Origin: Cladorrhinum sp. PSN259
Lineage: Eukaryota > Ascomycota > Sordariomycetes > Sordariales > Podosporaceae
Length of the DNA: 64,000 nt
Assembly (NCBI GenBank): GCA_033725935.1
Contig: MU867077.1
Location: 372,001-436,000 of the forward strand
Direction: 5' to 3'
Shown: positions 11,916-24,800 of the stretch, piece after piece
Position numbering within the stretch: position 1 is the first letter of the stretch
Layout: every line of letters begins with the position of its first letter
The notes under the pieces: model-generated
What the model saw: the letters and a program-made list of their open reading frames with translations, nothing else
Database searches by the model: none
What the model was told of the DNA's origin: nothing
Translations under genes and position numbers: made by a program

Positions 11916-14813
11916 AGTTCTGGCCAACTTCGGTTCAAAGGGGAGGTAATGCTGGATTCTTTGAACAATATCGAGGTCGAACAAGAGAAAATGGTGTTGA
12001 GTGTATGAGAAGAAGGGGGTGACAGGATTATATTCTCAAAACCGACTGTGCAGGTGTGAGTGAAACGAAGAGACGCTTGTGAGGATGAAATTAGACGGAC
12101 TCTGCGGCGTCAGGGAGTAACAAAGGAAGTTGTCAGAGATAAAACTCGGGCTGGGCTAAGGTGGAGATGGTGGGAATGATAGTCTCAAATATAACTATCA
12201 GCTGGTAGACACAAGACGACTGGGGGGGGGGGGGGGGGGAGGGCGACACAGTCAGTCTTCTTTGTCCGTGGAGGGTGGTAATGAAACATGGGGAGCCAAG
12301 AACTAACCAATTATCTGGAGATTTGTTTTCCGTCTGGTATCCGGAGAGGATGTGTGGACGTTGTGCGTGGGCGTTGGTGTGAGGAGGGCGCCCCCTACCT
12401 CCAAAGGAGCCTCTGGGCTCAATAACAAGGATCCTTGGGCGCAAGGGACCTCAAGTCGGAAGTGGCTTTTGAAGCCAGCCAGAAGAAACACAGAAATGAA
12501 TAGATTCCCGATTAGATTAGAAGGTGTGTGAAGATGGCAGGGTTGAAGTAGGAATCAAGATATTTGTCCAGATGGTATATTTCCTTCTAGCAGACGCAGT
12601 CGGTGGCTTGTTTACTTTTATAAGTCGCCTCTTTAAAAAGACGGCACGAGAGGTTCGAGAAACGATAAGTCGAAATAAATGGCGCTCGACTTGCAGCTTT
12701 TAGCTCACGTCCGAGCCGAGGATGTGACAAAAAAGAGATTCGACCCGGGTGCTTGGTTGAGAGGTGCGTGATGTGCGGAGTGGGTGGATGTGAGTGGGTG
12801 TGGGTGGGTGAAGGAGCACTGTTGGTCCAAGAAACAAAGGTATATCGTAGGTTCATGCAGCCATCACAACTCGCTATACCAAACTGTAGGAAGTTGGAAA
12901 CCGATGTGGGAGAAGTGAGCAGGAGGCGAGCAGCAAATTATAGAAGTGATCGGCTCTTCTCCCCCCATGCCCGGACGTGAAGTGAGTATGGTTTCCGTCT
13001 CGCCGGCAGGTCCACAAACAAATTACTACTGCAGTGGGACGGGACACTAGAGTTCAGGAGGGAAGAGTAGAAGGGAGGGGGTAGGGTTTGGGACCAAGTC
13101 GATGGACGGGGGAGTTTTTGCTGTTGTGTTGCATTATGGTCGGAGGTATCGAGATGTACCTCTCGTGTCTTGCTAATGAGTGACAGTAACGGTCCCGCGG
13201 GCTTGCATCTTGCCCTGCACGTTTTCCAAGAGTGGGAGGGTGTTGTGCCCCAGACTGGTCGCCCACTCCGTCAGCCGCTCGGGTACACGTCTCGTTGGGA
13301 CTGTCTCTGTACCGAAATGGAATGCCCACCTTTACCGTAATGCTTGCTTAATTGCCCGTACAAAGTATCCGTAGAATTTGTTGCATACGCGATACTAGAC
13401 GGTCCCACCCACGTTAGCAAGTCATGTCAGACAGCAGAAAACGAGGCGTCCGTGTTGCTCGAGACTTGCTTTTTTCCCTTCTTTTTTCTTCTTCTGTCAT
13501 CATCGTGCGTACAATGCCATATGGTGGTGTCTTCGCCTGGGATTACAACACCGTGGCCCAAGAAAAGAAAAGAGAGGATATATGCTGCATCCTAATTATT
13601 ATGTGGGCTGCCTTGGAGCCATGTAGGTCGAGGTTTTGGGCGACGCGTTGTCACAGTTGCTTGCATCTTGAAAACGGTCTAGATCAGCAATCACTGACTG
13701 CTCGGGAGAAAATCTCAACCCGCAGCTTAATTTGGAAAGTGGAATGGGATGTGTGGAAGCCTGAAAGCCAATCCTTGGTGCCAAATTGTTGGACTTCGGC
13801 TCTTGAATGTTTGTCCATGACTTCCACCACCGGTGCTTGAGTCCTGGGGGGCAGCTTCCAAAGCAGCAATCAATGGCGGCTTGCCGGTGGGGTTTCCAGG
13901 TTGGGGTTGGATCCACATCCGGCGTGCTATCGAGCACGGGCCACTTTGTCAAGCAGTCGTCACGGCAGGGCAGTTTACAGGGGTGCTTCCAGAGCTTCCC
14001 TTCTTCTCCATCACCACAACGCCCACCCACCCGCCACTTCTCTCTGTAATGGTCTCTCAATTGGCTCGTCGCGAGCGACATGGAATTGCCGTAGCCATGA
14101 GTTGATGTTGGACCCTACGTATACAAGATACTGTTTGCAGGCTCTTTCTCGCTGCGTCTGTTTGTCTGGCCTTTTGAGTCTGATGCATGAAGCCACTGGA
14201 TATAGCAAGGTGATTGATGCATCTTCCCTTCCCCTGGACGGGAAGCAAAATCGGAGATCTCCTCGATCGGGTCCGACACCCACGAGCACGCAAGGCCATC
14301 CAATCGAATGGAGTGCTTCATGTTGCACCGTTGGCTCACCGCTTCCTGTCCACTCGCTCCCAGAGCAAGGCGGGCGGGAAGCGTCGAGGGGCTTTCGGGC
14401 ACCATTAAGGCGAGTCGCTGAGTGGTCGAGTCAAGTTTGTTGAGCCTTTGTGCATTTGTATGCCCCATTACGCACGTGAATAGGCTTTGTCCATTGGCAG
14501 CATCCGTGACGGGATGCAGCTGCAAATCGACAGTTGTCCATTATGATTATGTTTGCCCGAACAGCCAACGAGTTTTGTGCTGGTTTCTCTCCAGGCTGGC
14601 AGCTGGTGTCTGTGGCACAGATTCGCTCAGCGACGAGAAACGGGCGTGATGGAACAAGGCCCAAATGCAACGCTGAGCGGGTGAGATGCATGGTGAAGTC
14701 TGCTGATTCGACAAATCCCTTCTTTTCAGACACCTGAGCGGGAGCAGTACCCGAAGACAGAGGGAGCCACCCTCCCACACAATCTATGCCCAAACTTGCA
14801 CATCCCGAGTCTG

Positions 14814-14821
14814 TATAAATA
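14814..14821 (+). promoter_or_regulatory. TATA-like box TATAAATA
   Basis: Second copy of GTCTGTATAAATA, in the middle of the 10-kb gene-free stretch. No supportable ORF follows within several hundred bases. If functional it points to an unannotated short or non-coding transcript. Confidence 0.25.
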
Positions 14822-17800
14822 TACGGGCTATACCATCGGCAATGCTCTCAGCAGGCCAGACTTGCCGACCACTTGCTGTGACTTATCAATGATCTGTTTC
14901 TACTGAGCACAGGGTTGGGCCGAAACAACACAACTTGGCCAAAATCATGCATCTCGACGTTTGGAGACGGGAGGGTATCATTAGATGGCCTGATAAGATG
15001 ACATGCATTTCTTGCCGACGGGATGCACTGTATCGGTTGAGGGGATCTGGCTTTGCACGTTTTGTCGAATCAATCAGGGCAATTACTACCCTCAAGTCAA
15101 CACTGACACCCGTAAGTGCCGATCAAAACCGGAAGTGAGATTAACAATTCCCAGGAAGGTTCATTGCCTAGACGGCACCCGCCCCGCCTCCTCCGCACTG
15201 CTAGGACGCTTCCAGACCCACCTCTGGCGAACAACTTTCCAAGAAGATCCAGGCTTGGTCTTAGTGATGCGGGCGACACCTCACTTCTCACAAGGCTTAG
15301 CTGTCAGCTCGATTTGGCGCGACCAGATTCCCGGAACGGCCCTTGCCCCAGCCCGCCCCCCGGCTCTGGACCTCTTAGACTTTAACCAGAAGAAAAACAA
15401 AAAAAAGCAGGTGCCCAGTGCTGATCAGTCGTCTTGTTCCCTCTTGCTCTATCGGTTGTGATCTGCCATGCCAGCTAATCGAATTGCAACGGCACGTACG
15501 GGAATCAAAGTCGCATTTCTTCGGCTGGCGTACCGACGATAACATTTCCCAGGCAGTCCGGATGCCTCGGGTTACTGCTTTCAATAATTACTGTGTAAGC
15601 CGTCGAGGGTGATTACACGCTCCACGCCGTTCCAGCCATTAGGATTTGAGAAAAACACACCATCCATTCTATCGGGGCCGATTTTTGGATTTCTTCGAAT
15701 GTTGAGTTGATAAACACTCCGGGTTTGATTGGAGGCAAGGACCGCAAAGAGTCCAGTCACAGAGAAATTGACAAGGGACAGTAGCGAATTCCCCCAAGAG
15801 CCAAACTGGTAACCGAATCCGATGGCTTTTTCTCCTGCATCTGCCTAGGGGGGGAGGGGGGGAGGGGAAGCTCAAGGTCGACAGCCAATCTGAGGTGCCC
15901 ATGAAACCACATCCCACCGCATAATATGAATTTGTGCGCAATCACCGCCTACATGCATTTCGGGCATCGATACATAGCACATCGATGGCGCATCATTAAA
16001 AGCGATTCAGAAGGGGAAAAGAAAAGGACCAAACCTTCAAAAACAATTCTCACTCCAAAGTACCCTTGGAAAACGCTGCCCCGGAATCTTCGAAGCATCT
16101 GGGGCTGAGACTCAAATGGAAACGGCCAGCCATCAAGCTAGAGCGTCACTCGTGTTACACAACAGCTGCCGACATGGACCACTTGCCTCCATTCTCAGCG
16201 TTGAGTGCATGGCGTGGCATGGGCTAGAGCTCACTCGTGGTCCGCACAAAATGATGGGGGCTGGAAGACCGTTTGGGAAATTATACCATGTCATTTGGTA
16301 AGATTTTGGGAGCTTTTTCGGGGCCTTGTTGGTTCGATTGTTTGATTGCACTGTTACCGGCCCGCTGGTAACTGTGCTAGGCAGTTGGCCCCTGGTCCTG
16401 GTCTGGCGGTTGGTTTGGCGGAGTGAGCCAAGCAGAGATCAAAGGGTTGACGCCATCAACGCATTGCCAGCGACAGCTTGGAAGGAAGCAAGCCATGAAT
16501 CAAGTTTAGCAGACAAGTGTCTGTGGTTTCCATGCCTTCAAGCCTTGGCTCTCACTTCACATGTCAGCTCCCGTCTGCGAGGGAGCGGTTCAGGAGGTGC
16601 CACAAATCCTGGGGAAACAACGTGAAGCAGCAACCCTTATCACACACACAAGTTCGGAGGGTTCACCATCCGCCTTTCCTTTTCATCCGTTGCTGTGCCG
16701 CGAATTATACCAGCTCACAGTGCTGACGCCATGGCTTATCATGAACCCCCCATTTTCCCCCTCTATACTGTGTGTACCCGCTTTGTTGGGAATAAGCGAT
16801 ATCGACCATCGACCAACAAGGAACCAACTGTCCAGAGATTCCCGATAGTCCGAAGGGTTCGGTCTTTTTAGCGTCTCTACACTACCCTAACGACGATTGC
16901 CTGAAAGGATACGAGCGAAGCATTAAATCTTCCTTTTCACCGCTTAGGAACCGAATATTTCTCTCGGTTCCCTTCCCGGCCGTCTGGAGGGGGTGGTGTG
17001 TAGATGAATGGCAGCGGCAGTGGCTTGGCACATGTGTAACCTGAGTTGTGAGCTGAATGAACCGCCCCGGATCTTGCACCCTTCGATCTCATTCACCACC
17101 CCCCCTTTTCAAAGTCTCCTTGTCTCTGACCTGTCTGATTCTCTACTCCCGAGTCGACTTGTTCTGGGGCCTGTCCCCGCAATTCGTGGGCGGTGATCCA
17201 TGGTCAGCATGGCATTCAGTTTGAATGGCAACAATCAAGCCCACGTTACACAGCGTCTTTGCGTCGAGCCGTTTTGCTGACATGCATCAGCGAGGCGTCA
17301 AAGCGGGAGGAGAAAAGAGGAAAGCGTACCCTGACTGACTTTTGAAAAGAGTGGTTCACTGTGTGGACGGCGGTGCGCAGAGCAGTTATTCGCTGTCCCA
17401 TGTCGATATTAGGTGTCTATAACATCAATGAAGGTCCCATCATACCACTCGCTCAGGAACCAGAGTGGCAATGGAGGACGAAGGGTTCTGTTCATCTTGA
17501 TCCCGCTTCACTATCATCAGGGGTACGTGATTATCTGATAAACCGACTCGGCCGTTGGTAATGCCTCCTTCTGCTCTCCGTCTCCTTTGCGGCTTTGAAG
17601 TTCACTAATCCTGTTTTTTTCGCGGCAGTTGAAGCCAACCGATGTAACTTGTGCTGTGCCGTTTCTGGAAAGCATCTGGGATGATTTATCCAGTTCGTGG
17701 GGTCGAAGTGAAACCAACAGCATTCAAGCATCCCCATCCCCATGCGAGATATAGTGCCGTGGTTGTACTGTACAAATCATCTCCTTGTCTTGACACTCGC

Positions 17801-18712
17801 ACTCCCCCTGCCCACTATCCATCCGAATCAACAGCACGCGCACACACACACGGACACTAAATTATTCGGTGGAGTGTGTGTCTGTCTGTGTGTGGTTCTT
17901 GTATCGCTTAAGGAACCCGTGCTTTGTCGTTTTTGGCTGCTGTGCCAGAACCCTACATGAGACGGAGATAACATGACTTTTTCCCCATCTGGTTTTGACC
18001 ACCTCTACCTTTGGTTTTCTGGTTTCTGGTTAAGGTCCAGGGTTCAGTTCGGGTTGTTGCTTTGAATTTGTGTGGATACACAGCAGCAAGATTTGGTCAC
18101 GAGTTTTCTCACGCTTTTTTCTTTCCTTTTTTTTTTTTTTTCTTTGTCTCTGTCCATTCTGTTTCGAAAAACACTTGGGAGATTTTGAAGAAAATAATCC
18201 GTATTCGGGGTGGTCGATTTCTGATTCGACTCTGTGTACCCCGACTATCAGATATTTACAACCAAAACCTTTTACGAATCGGACGAACTATTGCAAGCGT
18301 GTAAGAGGATGATGGAGAGGATATAGTATGATACATAATCTCCTAGGACTTCCCACTCAGCGTTCTGTGATTTTTTTTTTCTCGGCATAAGCGCCAAAAC
18401 ATTTAGATCATGACCCCCTCCCCCCCCCCCCTCCCTCGCTTCGATCAAGTCAAGTATGGCTGAGGCACAAAGTGAGCAAGTGTACAAGTCCATCGAAAGC
18501 AGAAAGACGAAAAAAAAAAAAAGGTTTATGGCAATTCTTGCGAGGGATCCACTCAACCTCAATGCAATGCTTGCACAACTTGTTTCGTCCGCCCGCAAGT
18601 TCGGGGCTTCGGCAAATGGTTGTTTGGTAAGGTGGGTACAAGTACTATACGTACGTACGTCCGTGCGATGCTTCTCCGCTCCGTACCAGTATTTATTTCA
18701 TGGGTGTCTATG

Positions 18713-18733
18713 TGTGTGTGTGTGTGTGTGTGT
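18713..18733. repeat. (GT)n microsatellite
   Basis: Ten or so GT units in gene-free DNA. Confidence 0.85.
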
Positions 18734-19636
18734 GGCACAGTAGTTTACATGTGGTTCAACAAATTTAGAATTCAGGTGTGTGTGTTGTTGCAGCAGCTGC
18801 TGCTGCTGGATTTGCATTGAGTAGTAGGTGGTAGCAACGGTTATTGAAGCTTTTTCCATTTTTGTTTTTTATTTTAAGAAAAAGAAATTTGAGATATATT
18901 TGCCGGCGTTTTTGTGCCAATTTTTTTTTGGGGGGGGAGGATAAAGTTTAAAGTTTATGATGTTTTAATAAATGAATATTTATATAATTATATATATTCC
19001 ATGAGTATGCGTGCGTGCGTGCGTGCGTGCATGCATATATATCATTCATGTTCGTCATCAAAAAAACACAGAGAGAAAAAAATAAATAAAAAAATGGATC
19101 GATCGGGGGTGTTCGTCGGTTGTGAAATTGGGGGGGGGGTTTCTTAAAAAAAAGAAAAGAATGAAAAGAAACTTTTGGAATGAATGATTTACATATGACG
19201 CACAGTGTAAACGGTGATTAACGGTAAGTTGGCCCAAATTTTTTTTAAAAAAATTCCCTTTCTCTCAACTTATCATCGAAAAAGATCACGACCACAACAA
19301 CAAAAAAAAACCTAAAAAAAAAAAAAAAAAAAAAAAAAAACCTCCGAGTTTTTAAAACGTTTACTTGCAGTAGCTTTCCCGCTCTCCAACTCTGTTGGCG
19401 TTCCTGTGTGGTTGCCGGTTACCAAAAAGGTGGTTGTGAAGGTGTCAAGGTTGTGAGGGGTGTGTGTGATATGTGATAGGCAACGGACAGGGCTACAGGA
19501 AATAAGTATCATAAAAACATTTCCCTTCCACACCTCCCTCCCTCTCCGGGCCTTTTGGTTTTAAAAGTACGTACGCTAACGACAGCTCACTGGTTGTGGG
19601 TACGAAATGGATGGTGGAAATGTCACGTCACGTCAA

Positions 19637-19660
19637 GGTCACGGTCACGGTCACGGTCAC
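19637..19660. repeat. GGTCAC hexanucleotide array
   Basis: About four tandem copies of a hexamer readable as GGTCAC, continued imperfectly on both sides by GTCACGTCACGTCAAG. GGTCAC resembles half of a nuclear-receptor or bZIP-type site, but fungal relevance is unknown. It may be only a minisatellite. Confidence 0.6.
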
Positions 19661-19976
19661 CGGTGGTGTCGTCTCGTCCCAGCAGTTCGGGAGAGTTGGA
19701 CGCCACTATCACCTTTCTTTCTTTTTTGTGGTTGCACAACAATAGAACTTCCATGTTGTTGGATGGTCGGGGGTCTTGTTGGTGACGAGAAGCATGAGAA
19801 TGATGTCCGAGGAAGGTGTGATGATGTTGTTCAAGCGATTTTCTTTGTAATACATGTTGCCTCGTTAGGATAGATATGGCCGCTTACGATTTTGTGCAGT
19901 TCGGGAACAAGTGCGACTTCCTTATGGCTTGGGTTTTTAAAGCTAATGAGGCAGTAAGGCGGTAGGGCCGGAGAAC

Positions 19977-19998
19977 AACAACAACAACAACAACAACA
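19977..19998. repeat. (CAA)n microsatellite
   Basis: Seven CAA units in gene-free DNA. Confidence 0.85.
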
Positions 19999-21846
19999 AG
20001 CACCGGGTGGTCCTTCCTTTGCACTGAAAAGGGATATTTTGAGCGATGGGTGGCTGATAGGCAAAAAGGGGTAAAGAACAGTATGGCTGAGGCAAAGACG
20101 ATAATCGAGGCCATGTCATCTCGCGGTGGGAAAGGTTGACGCCTACCATGGGTTCGGATGAAGATCTTTTTGGGGCGTTTTACTCTTCACTCACCGGTGT
20201 GTCTCAGACCCTTGGAGCCACAACCGCCACCATAACCACCAACAGGATACCTACCGACACACCGGTAAAAGGGTGGAAGGGTGGTGGAGGTGGCGTGACG
20301 CTACTTGGTACCGATATAACAACCCTCACCGGTCTGTGCCAAACTCATCAAACAGGCACTTTAACCTTGTGCCCAATGTTTGAGCCTCAGCCACTCAGCC
20401 CTTCCAGGCTTTCCAGGTTTGAGCATGGGCTGAGAACCAGTATCTCGGGACCGTAAAAGGTGCGGTTATGCAAGTAAAACCTCAATTCGGGCGCCAGTGA
20501 GCATAAACCGCTGTGCATTGATCTACATACTACACACGCACACTTGATTACTCTCTGTGTAGGTATCCGTAACCCCCGTAGATTTATGATAAAGGAAGAA
20601 TACAAGTGCTTATGGCTGTTTGACTTGTTGGGCTGTTCTTGGTTTGTAAACCTTCCGAACTTTACCGGTGGGATGGATGTAAGACAAAATTTGGCCCCAA
20701 ACGTAAAAAAAGAAGCTTCTTGGAGGTTTTGGGGGGGGGGGAAGCTGCTTGTCAGGTAGGACGAGGCAACGCCACGGCGGTTATTTGGTTTCAAGCGAGG
20801 AATGGAATGGTGAAACAGAAGAATGATGATGGAAGACTTCGAGCAGAACGCATCAGATGCTGGTCTGATAGATAATCAGATGGGAAGGCCGGGCGGCGGC
20901 GGGGCGTGTATTCGGGCTTGACAACGTGAGAGATACTGTTGATGATGTATGTAAGGGCTGCCTACCTAGCCGGTGGCAGCGAGTTTCGAGATAGTGCTCG
21001 GCCGGATGATCATGGACATCGGTGAAACTGTTTTGGGTAAGGAACAGGTGAGTACATGGTCGAGACTTCAAAGAATCACACCTATCAGCCAATAGTGATC
21101 AAGTTCCTGTTGGTTCGGAAGCACTAGTAATTAGTAGTAGGCAGATGCTTTGAAGATGGCTCTGTCCGGTAATCAAGACGTCGATACTACTTCCGTAAAC
21201 GATGATCACGCCGTTATCCGAACACACCGTCAGCCTCGGTGAATAAGTGCCACCGGGCGGCTGTTCGTGCCGCAGAAAATTGATCGAAAACGGGCTCTAA
21301 TCTCGAAAGAACAACTTACTGCTGAGATGATCATTAGGGCCATCCTCTGACAACAGGGATGACCTGAACATGTGTGTGACATGAACCGCATGAAGTACGA
21401 ATCAGTGAGTGCTGGCAATTCCCCAACCCAAATTCTGAACCAGTTATGTAAACAAAAAATTACACGTTATCTTCAGTGGAAAGTAACACACATAGTTACC
21501 CAAACAGGCCATTAGACTCGGTGAAGCGAGCGGACAAAACGGTCCCGTCAGAAATGGCTTGGGACACACGCTATCCCACGCACCTCACTCACTCGCAGCA
21601 AATCACATGAAGAATTCCAGATGGAGTGTGATCATTCATAAACTCATCATCTGCTATCTCGATCTGACAAACTTGAGAATTCACATGCTTAAAATACCGT
21701 TTCTCATTTCTCTCATTTCCATTCGCTCACGTTCCTGAAATGCTCATAAATTACATGCCATAGTCACACAATAGTCAGTCTTTCAATCTATCGTCCTAGT
21801 CCCCATCCTTTCCTTTTTTTCCCTCTTGTCCACTCCCCATCTCATT

Positions 21847-24800
21847 TTACTCCTCACCATCCTCCAACAACCCGGCCTCCTTCACCAATCCCCAGAAAAC
21901 ACCCTTCCTCTTGATTAGCTCCTTGGGCTTATCAAACTCTACAACCTCCCCCTTGTCCAGCACGACAACCCTGTCAGAGTCTAAAATCGTATTGATCCTA
22001 TGCGCAACAGTAATAATCGTCCTGTTGGCAAACAGTGGACTTCTAAGCGTCATCTGCAGCATGGCGTCCGTCTGCACGTCAACTGCAGCCGTGGCTTCAT
22101 CCAAGACTAAGATATTTGATGGCGTCAAGAGCGCTCTAGCGAGTGAGACAAGTTGACGTTGACCCTGAGATAAATTGGAACCTATCAAGTGCAAAAAAAG
22201 AAACCAAAGTCAGTATATAGTGTTAAAAAAAAATGAATGATGTATGTTGCAAAAGAAAGTTCTTTTGTCGCGTGATGAGGCTTGCATCATTTGTTTTGCT
22301 TTTTTCCTCTTTTAAGTTCATGCAGCTCTTGGTTTTTCCCCCTCACCATCACGGCCGCAAGCCCTCTCGATCCTGCAGCCATGCCAGTGCGGAGGGGATG
22401 GTCGCCGGCACTGGCGCGGCCCAATCCCCAACCCCAACCAAGCAAAAATAAGCAGTGATCCGTTAGACTGGTAGCGAGGAGGGGAAAAGGGGATTTCTAA
22501 GCAAGCTTTTGCTCCTTACTTCCCCGTCTCACTTGCGCAAGAATATAATAAACCCCTCTCACAAATGTTCGGAGTCCGGCTCCCTGTTGCTCCTCGTCCA
22601 TGATACGTCAAGACTTGACGTGACCCCGGACGAAGGACGCATATAATGTATCGGAGATCATGCAGGGGATGGTACCGATATTGTCGTTTGCATAATACGA
22701 CAACGTCGGTGATGGAGGGGCAATGGGAAGCGCCCCCCTCTCCAAAGTTTTTTTGTTTTTGCGCATTCCCATCCTTGCTGGCCCGGGAGCTTTCCATCCG
22801 TGTGTACACTTTATACACCACATGCAAGACTCGATTGAAAACAAAGATGAGGCATCAACATTTGGGTGTGGCAGATACTACACACACCCACTTCGCATGC
22901 ATGCAAGTAGCCGCGATTGCGCCGCTATCATACCGAAGAGTGGGCAGAAGAAGCGACGCTACACAAGAACCAAAGAAAAAAAGCCGACAGAAAGCGCAAT
23001 GGAGGGTGTGTAACCACGTGCGGGAGAGCGTGAAAGAAAGTGGAAGCTTACCTCCTTCGTGTATCTTTGCCTCCAAGCCTCCATCCATGGAGGAAACATG
23101 GTCTTTTAGCCGGGCATGTTCTATATGGAGAATATATTAGTCTTGTGTCACCATTACCGTCATCACCAACGAAAATTAAACGGAATGAAGAGCCAGGGAA
23201 AGACCGGCTCATGTGAACAACGAGAGGAGGGTTGGATGGGTAGGAACGGATGATGATGTGCAGTGTGACACCACAGCAACAACAGAGGAAACGTACCAAG
23301 AACACTCCAAAGCTCCGTGTCATCATGTACATGACCCGGATCGAGGTTGTCCCGAATTGTGCCCTCGAATAGAGCAGCATCCTGCGGGATGATTGCTAAT
23401 CGTCGTCGGAGGTCCAACAAGCCAATGTTGGAAGTGTTAAGTCCATCAATGCTAATGTGACCAGTGTCGGGCTCAATGATCCTAAACAGCGCTAGCGTCA
23501 ATGAGGACTTGCCGGCTCCGGTGCGTCCCACGACGCCAATTTTCTCGTGCGACTTGATATCCAAGTTGACATTCTTGAGCACAAGATCCAAGCCTTCCCG
23601 ATAACGAGTACTGTAATTTGTGAACTCAACTTCGCCACGAGAAGGCCAGCTGACAGGGGGCCTGTTGCGGTGAACGATCTCAGGGGCTTCACTGGGCAGC
23701 CGAGCATACTCGAGCACGCGCTCAACAGACACAATGTTGGTCTCTACCTCGACCGTCTGACGGACGATCCAGTTGAGAGATGTGGTAATCGTTAGAGCAT
23801 AAGACATGCCCAGACCCACCATCCCTTCATCCAGCTTGACGCCATTGGCGATGGAGATGACAGCCAGGCCAGCAGCTGCCAAGATGACTACGGCACCGAT
23901 AAACTCAAGTCTCACCGCCAGCCACCTGTTGGCGCTGATAGAGGGGAAGTAGGCCCGCAGATTGTTGTCAACGCGCCACTCATTCTCAAGCTCAAACCGA
24001 TCCTGCTGACGATATGCGCGAATCGTCGAGATACCGCCAAGAGATTCTTGAAAGTGCGCGTAGATGGGGCTACGGCTCACGCTGTCCAGTCTCTTCAACT
24101 CACGGGATGTGCGCAAGTAGTACCTCTGAATCCAGACGTACATTGCGCCCAAGGGAATAATAAATGCCGTGAAGGCAGGGGTCGTAACGGAAATGACCAC
24201 CAGGGTGAAGCCCGACTTTGCGAGGTTGACGAACAGCATGTTGAATGTTCGAGCAAGTACTTCGTCTACACGATAAATGTCACTTTGCAAGGGTTGGTGA
24301 TAATTAGCATTCCGCATCATAGAAGAGATAAAAGCTGCATGATACGTGACAGCAAGGGTACACAGCATGACTCTCCTCTCCACTGCCTCACACCTTCGGG
24401 ATGCTGGACGCTCGAGGCGAGCCGCTGTGATCGCGCATGTCCTCCCTCGGCAAAATAACGCCGAGAGCAAGATAGAATGAATAGACACGAAGAGAATTAA
24501 ACTTACCTCGAGAATCTGTTCAAAATGCGACCGGCCGGTGTCACATCAAAAAATGACATGGGTGACCTGAAGATGGCGGTCGCCATACGTTCGTGTAACT
24601 TTCGAGATGCCTATGCGAACCATTTTGTAAGCAAGGGGGCTCTGGTTTGCAATTCTCACCACCATCGCCGTTACATACCTCGATCGAGCAAAAGATCCAG
24701 AGAATCAGAGTTTGCAGCACCGAGAGCGCGGCAGCACCGATACCAATCACAAAGTATATGCTGAGATACTTGGCAACGTCGGGGTTTCCGCCCGCCTTGG

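Larger units (their letters stand above)
11916..21846. other. about 10 kb without a supportable gene
   Basis: Roughly 9.9 kb between the 5' end of the DUF2841 gene and the 3' end of the ABC transporter. The longest frames (13424-13840 plus, 13901-14443 plus, 15003-15461 plus, 13599-14081 minus) overlap on opposite strands, lack domains and show no splice continuity. It contains a G-run near 12223-12238, a TATA-like box at 14814-14821, a pyrimidine run near 18418-18434, a GT tract near 18713-18733, a GTGC run near 19009-19030, A-runs near 19314-19340, a GGTCAC array near 19637-19660 and a CAA tract near 19977-19998. Long upstream DNA is common for fungal developmental regulators, so long leaders or non-coding transcripts are plausible but not shown. 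Confidence 0.45.

Noticed and set aside
13424..14443. Overlapping plus- and minus-strand frames of 138-180 codons
   Set aside because: They overlap on opposite strands, show no family motif, and their composition fits chance open frames in GC-rich DNA.
22646..23140. Plus-strand 164-codon frame antisense to the ABC-transporter intron
   Set aside because: No recognisable domain; it runs into antisense of a conserved exon, so it is most likely a chance frame.
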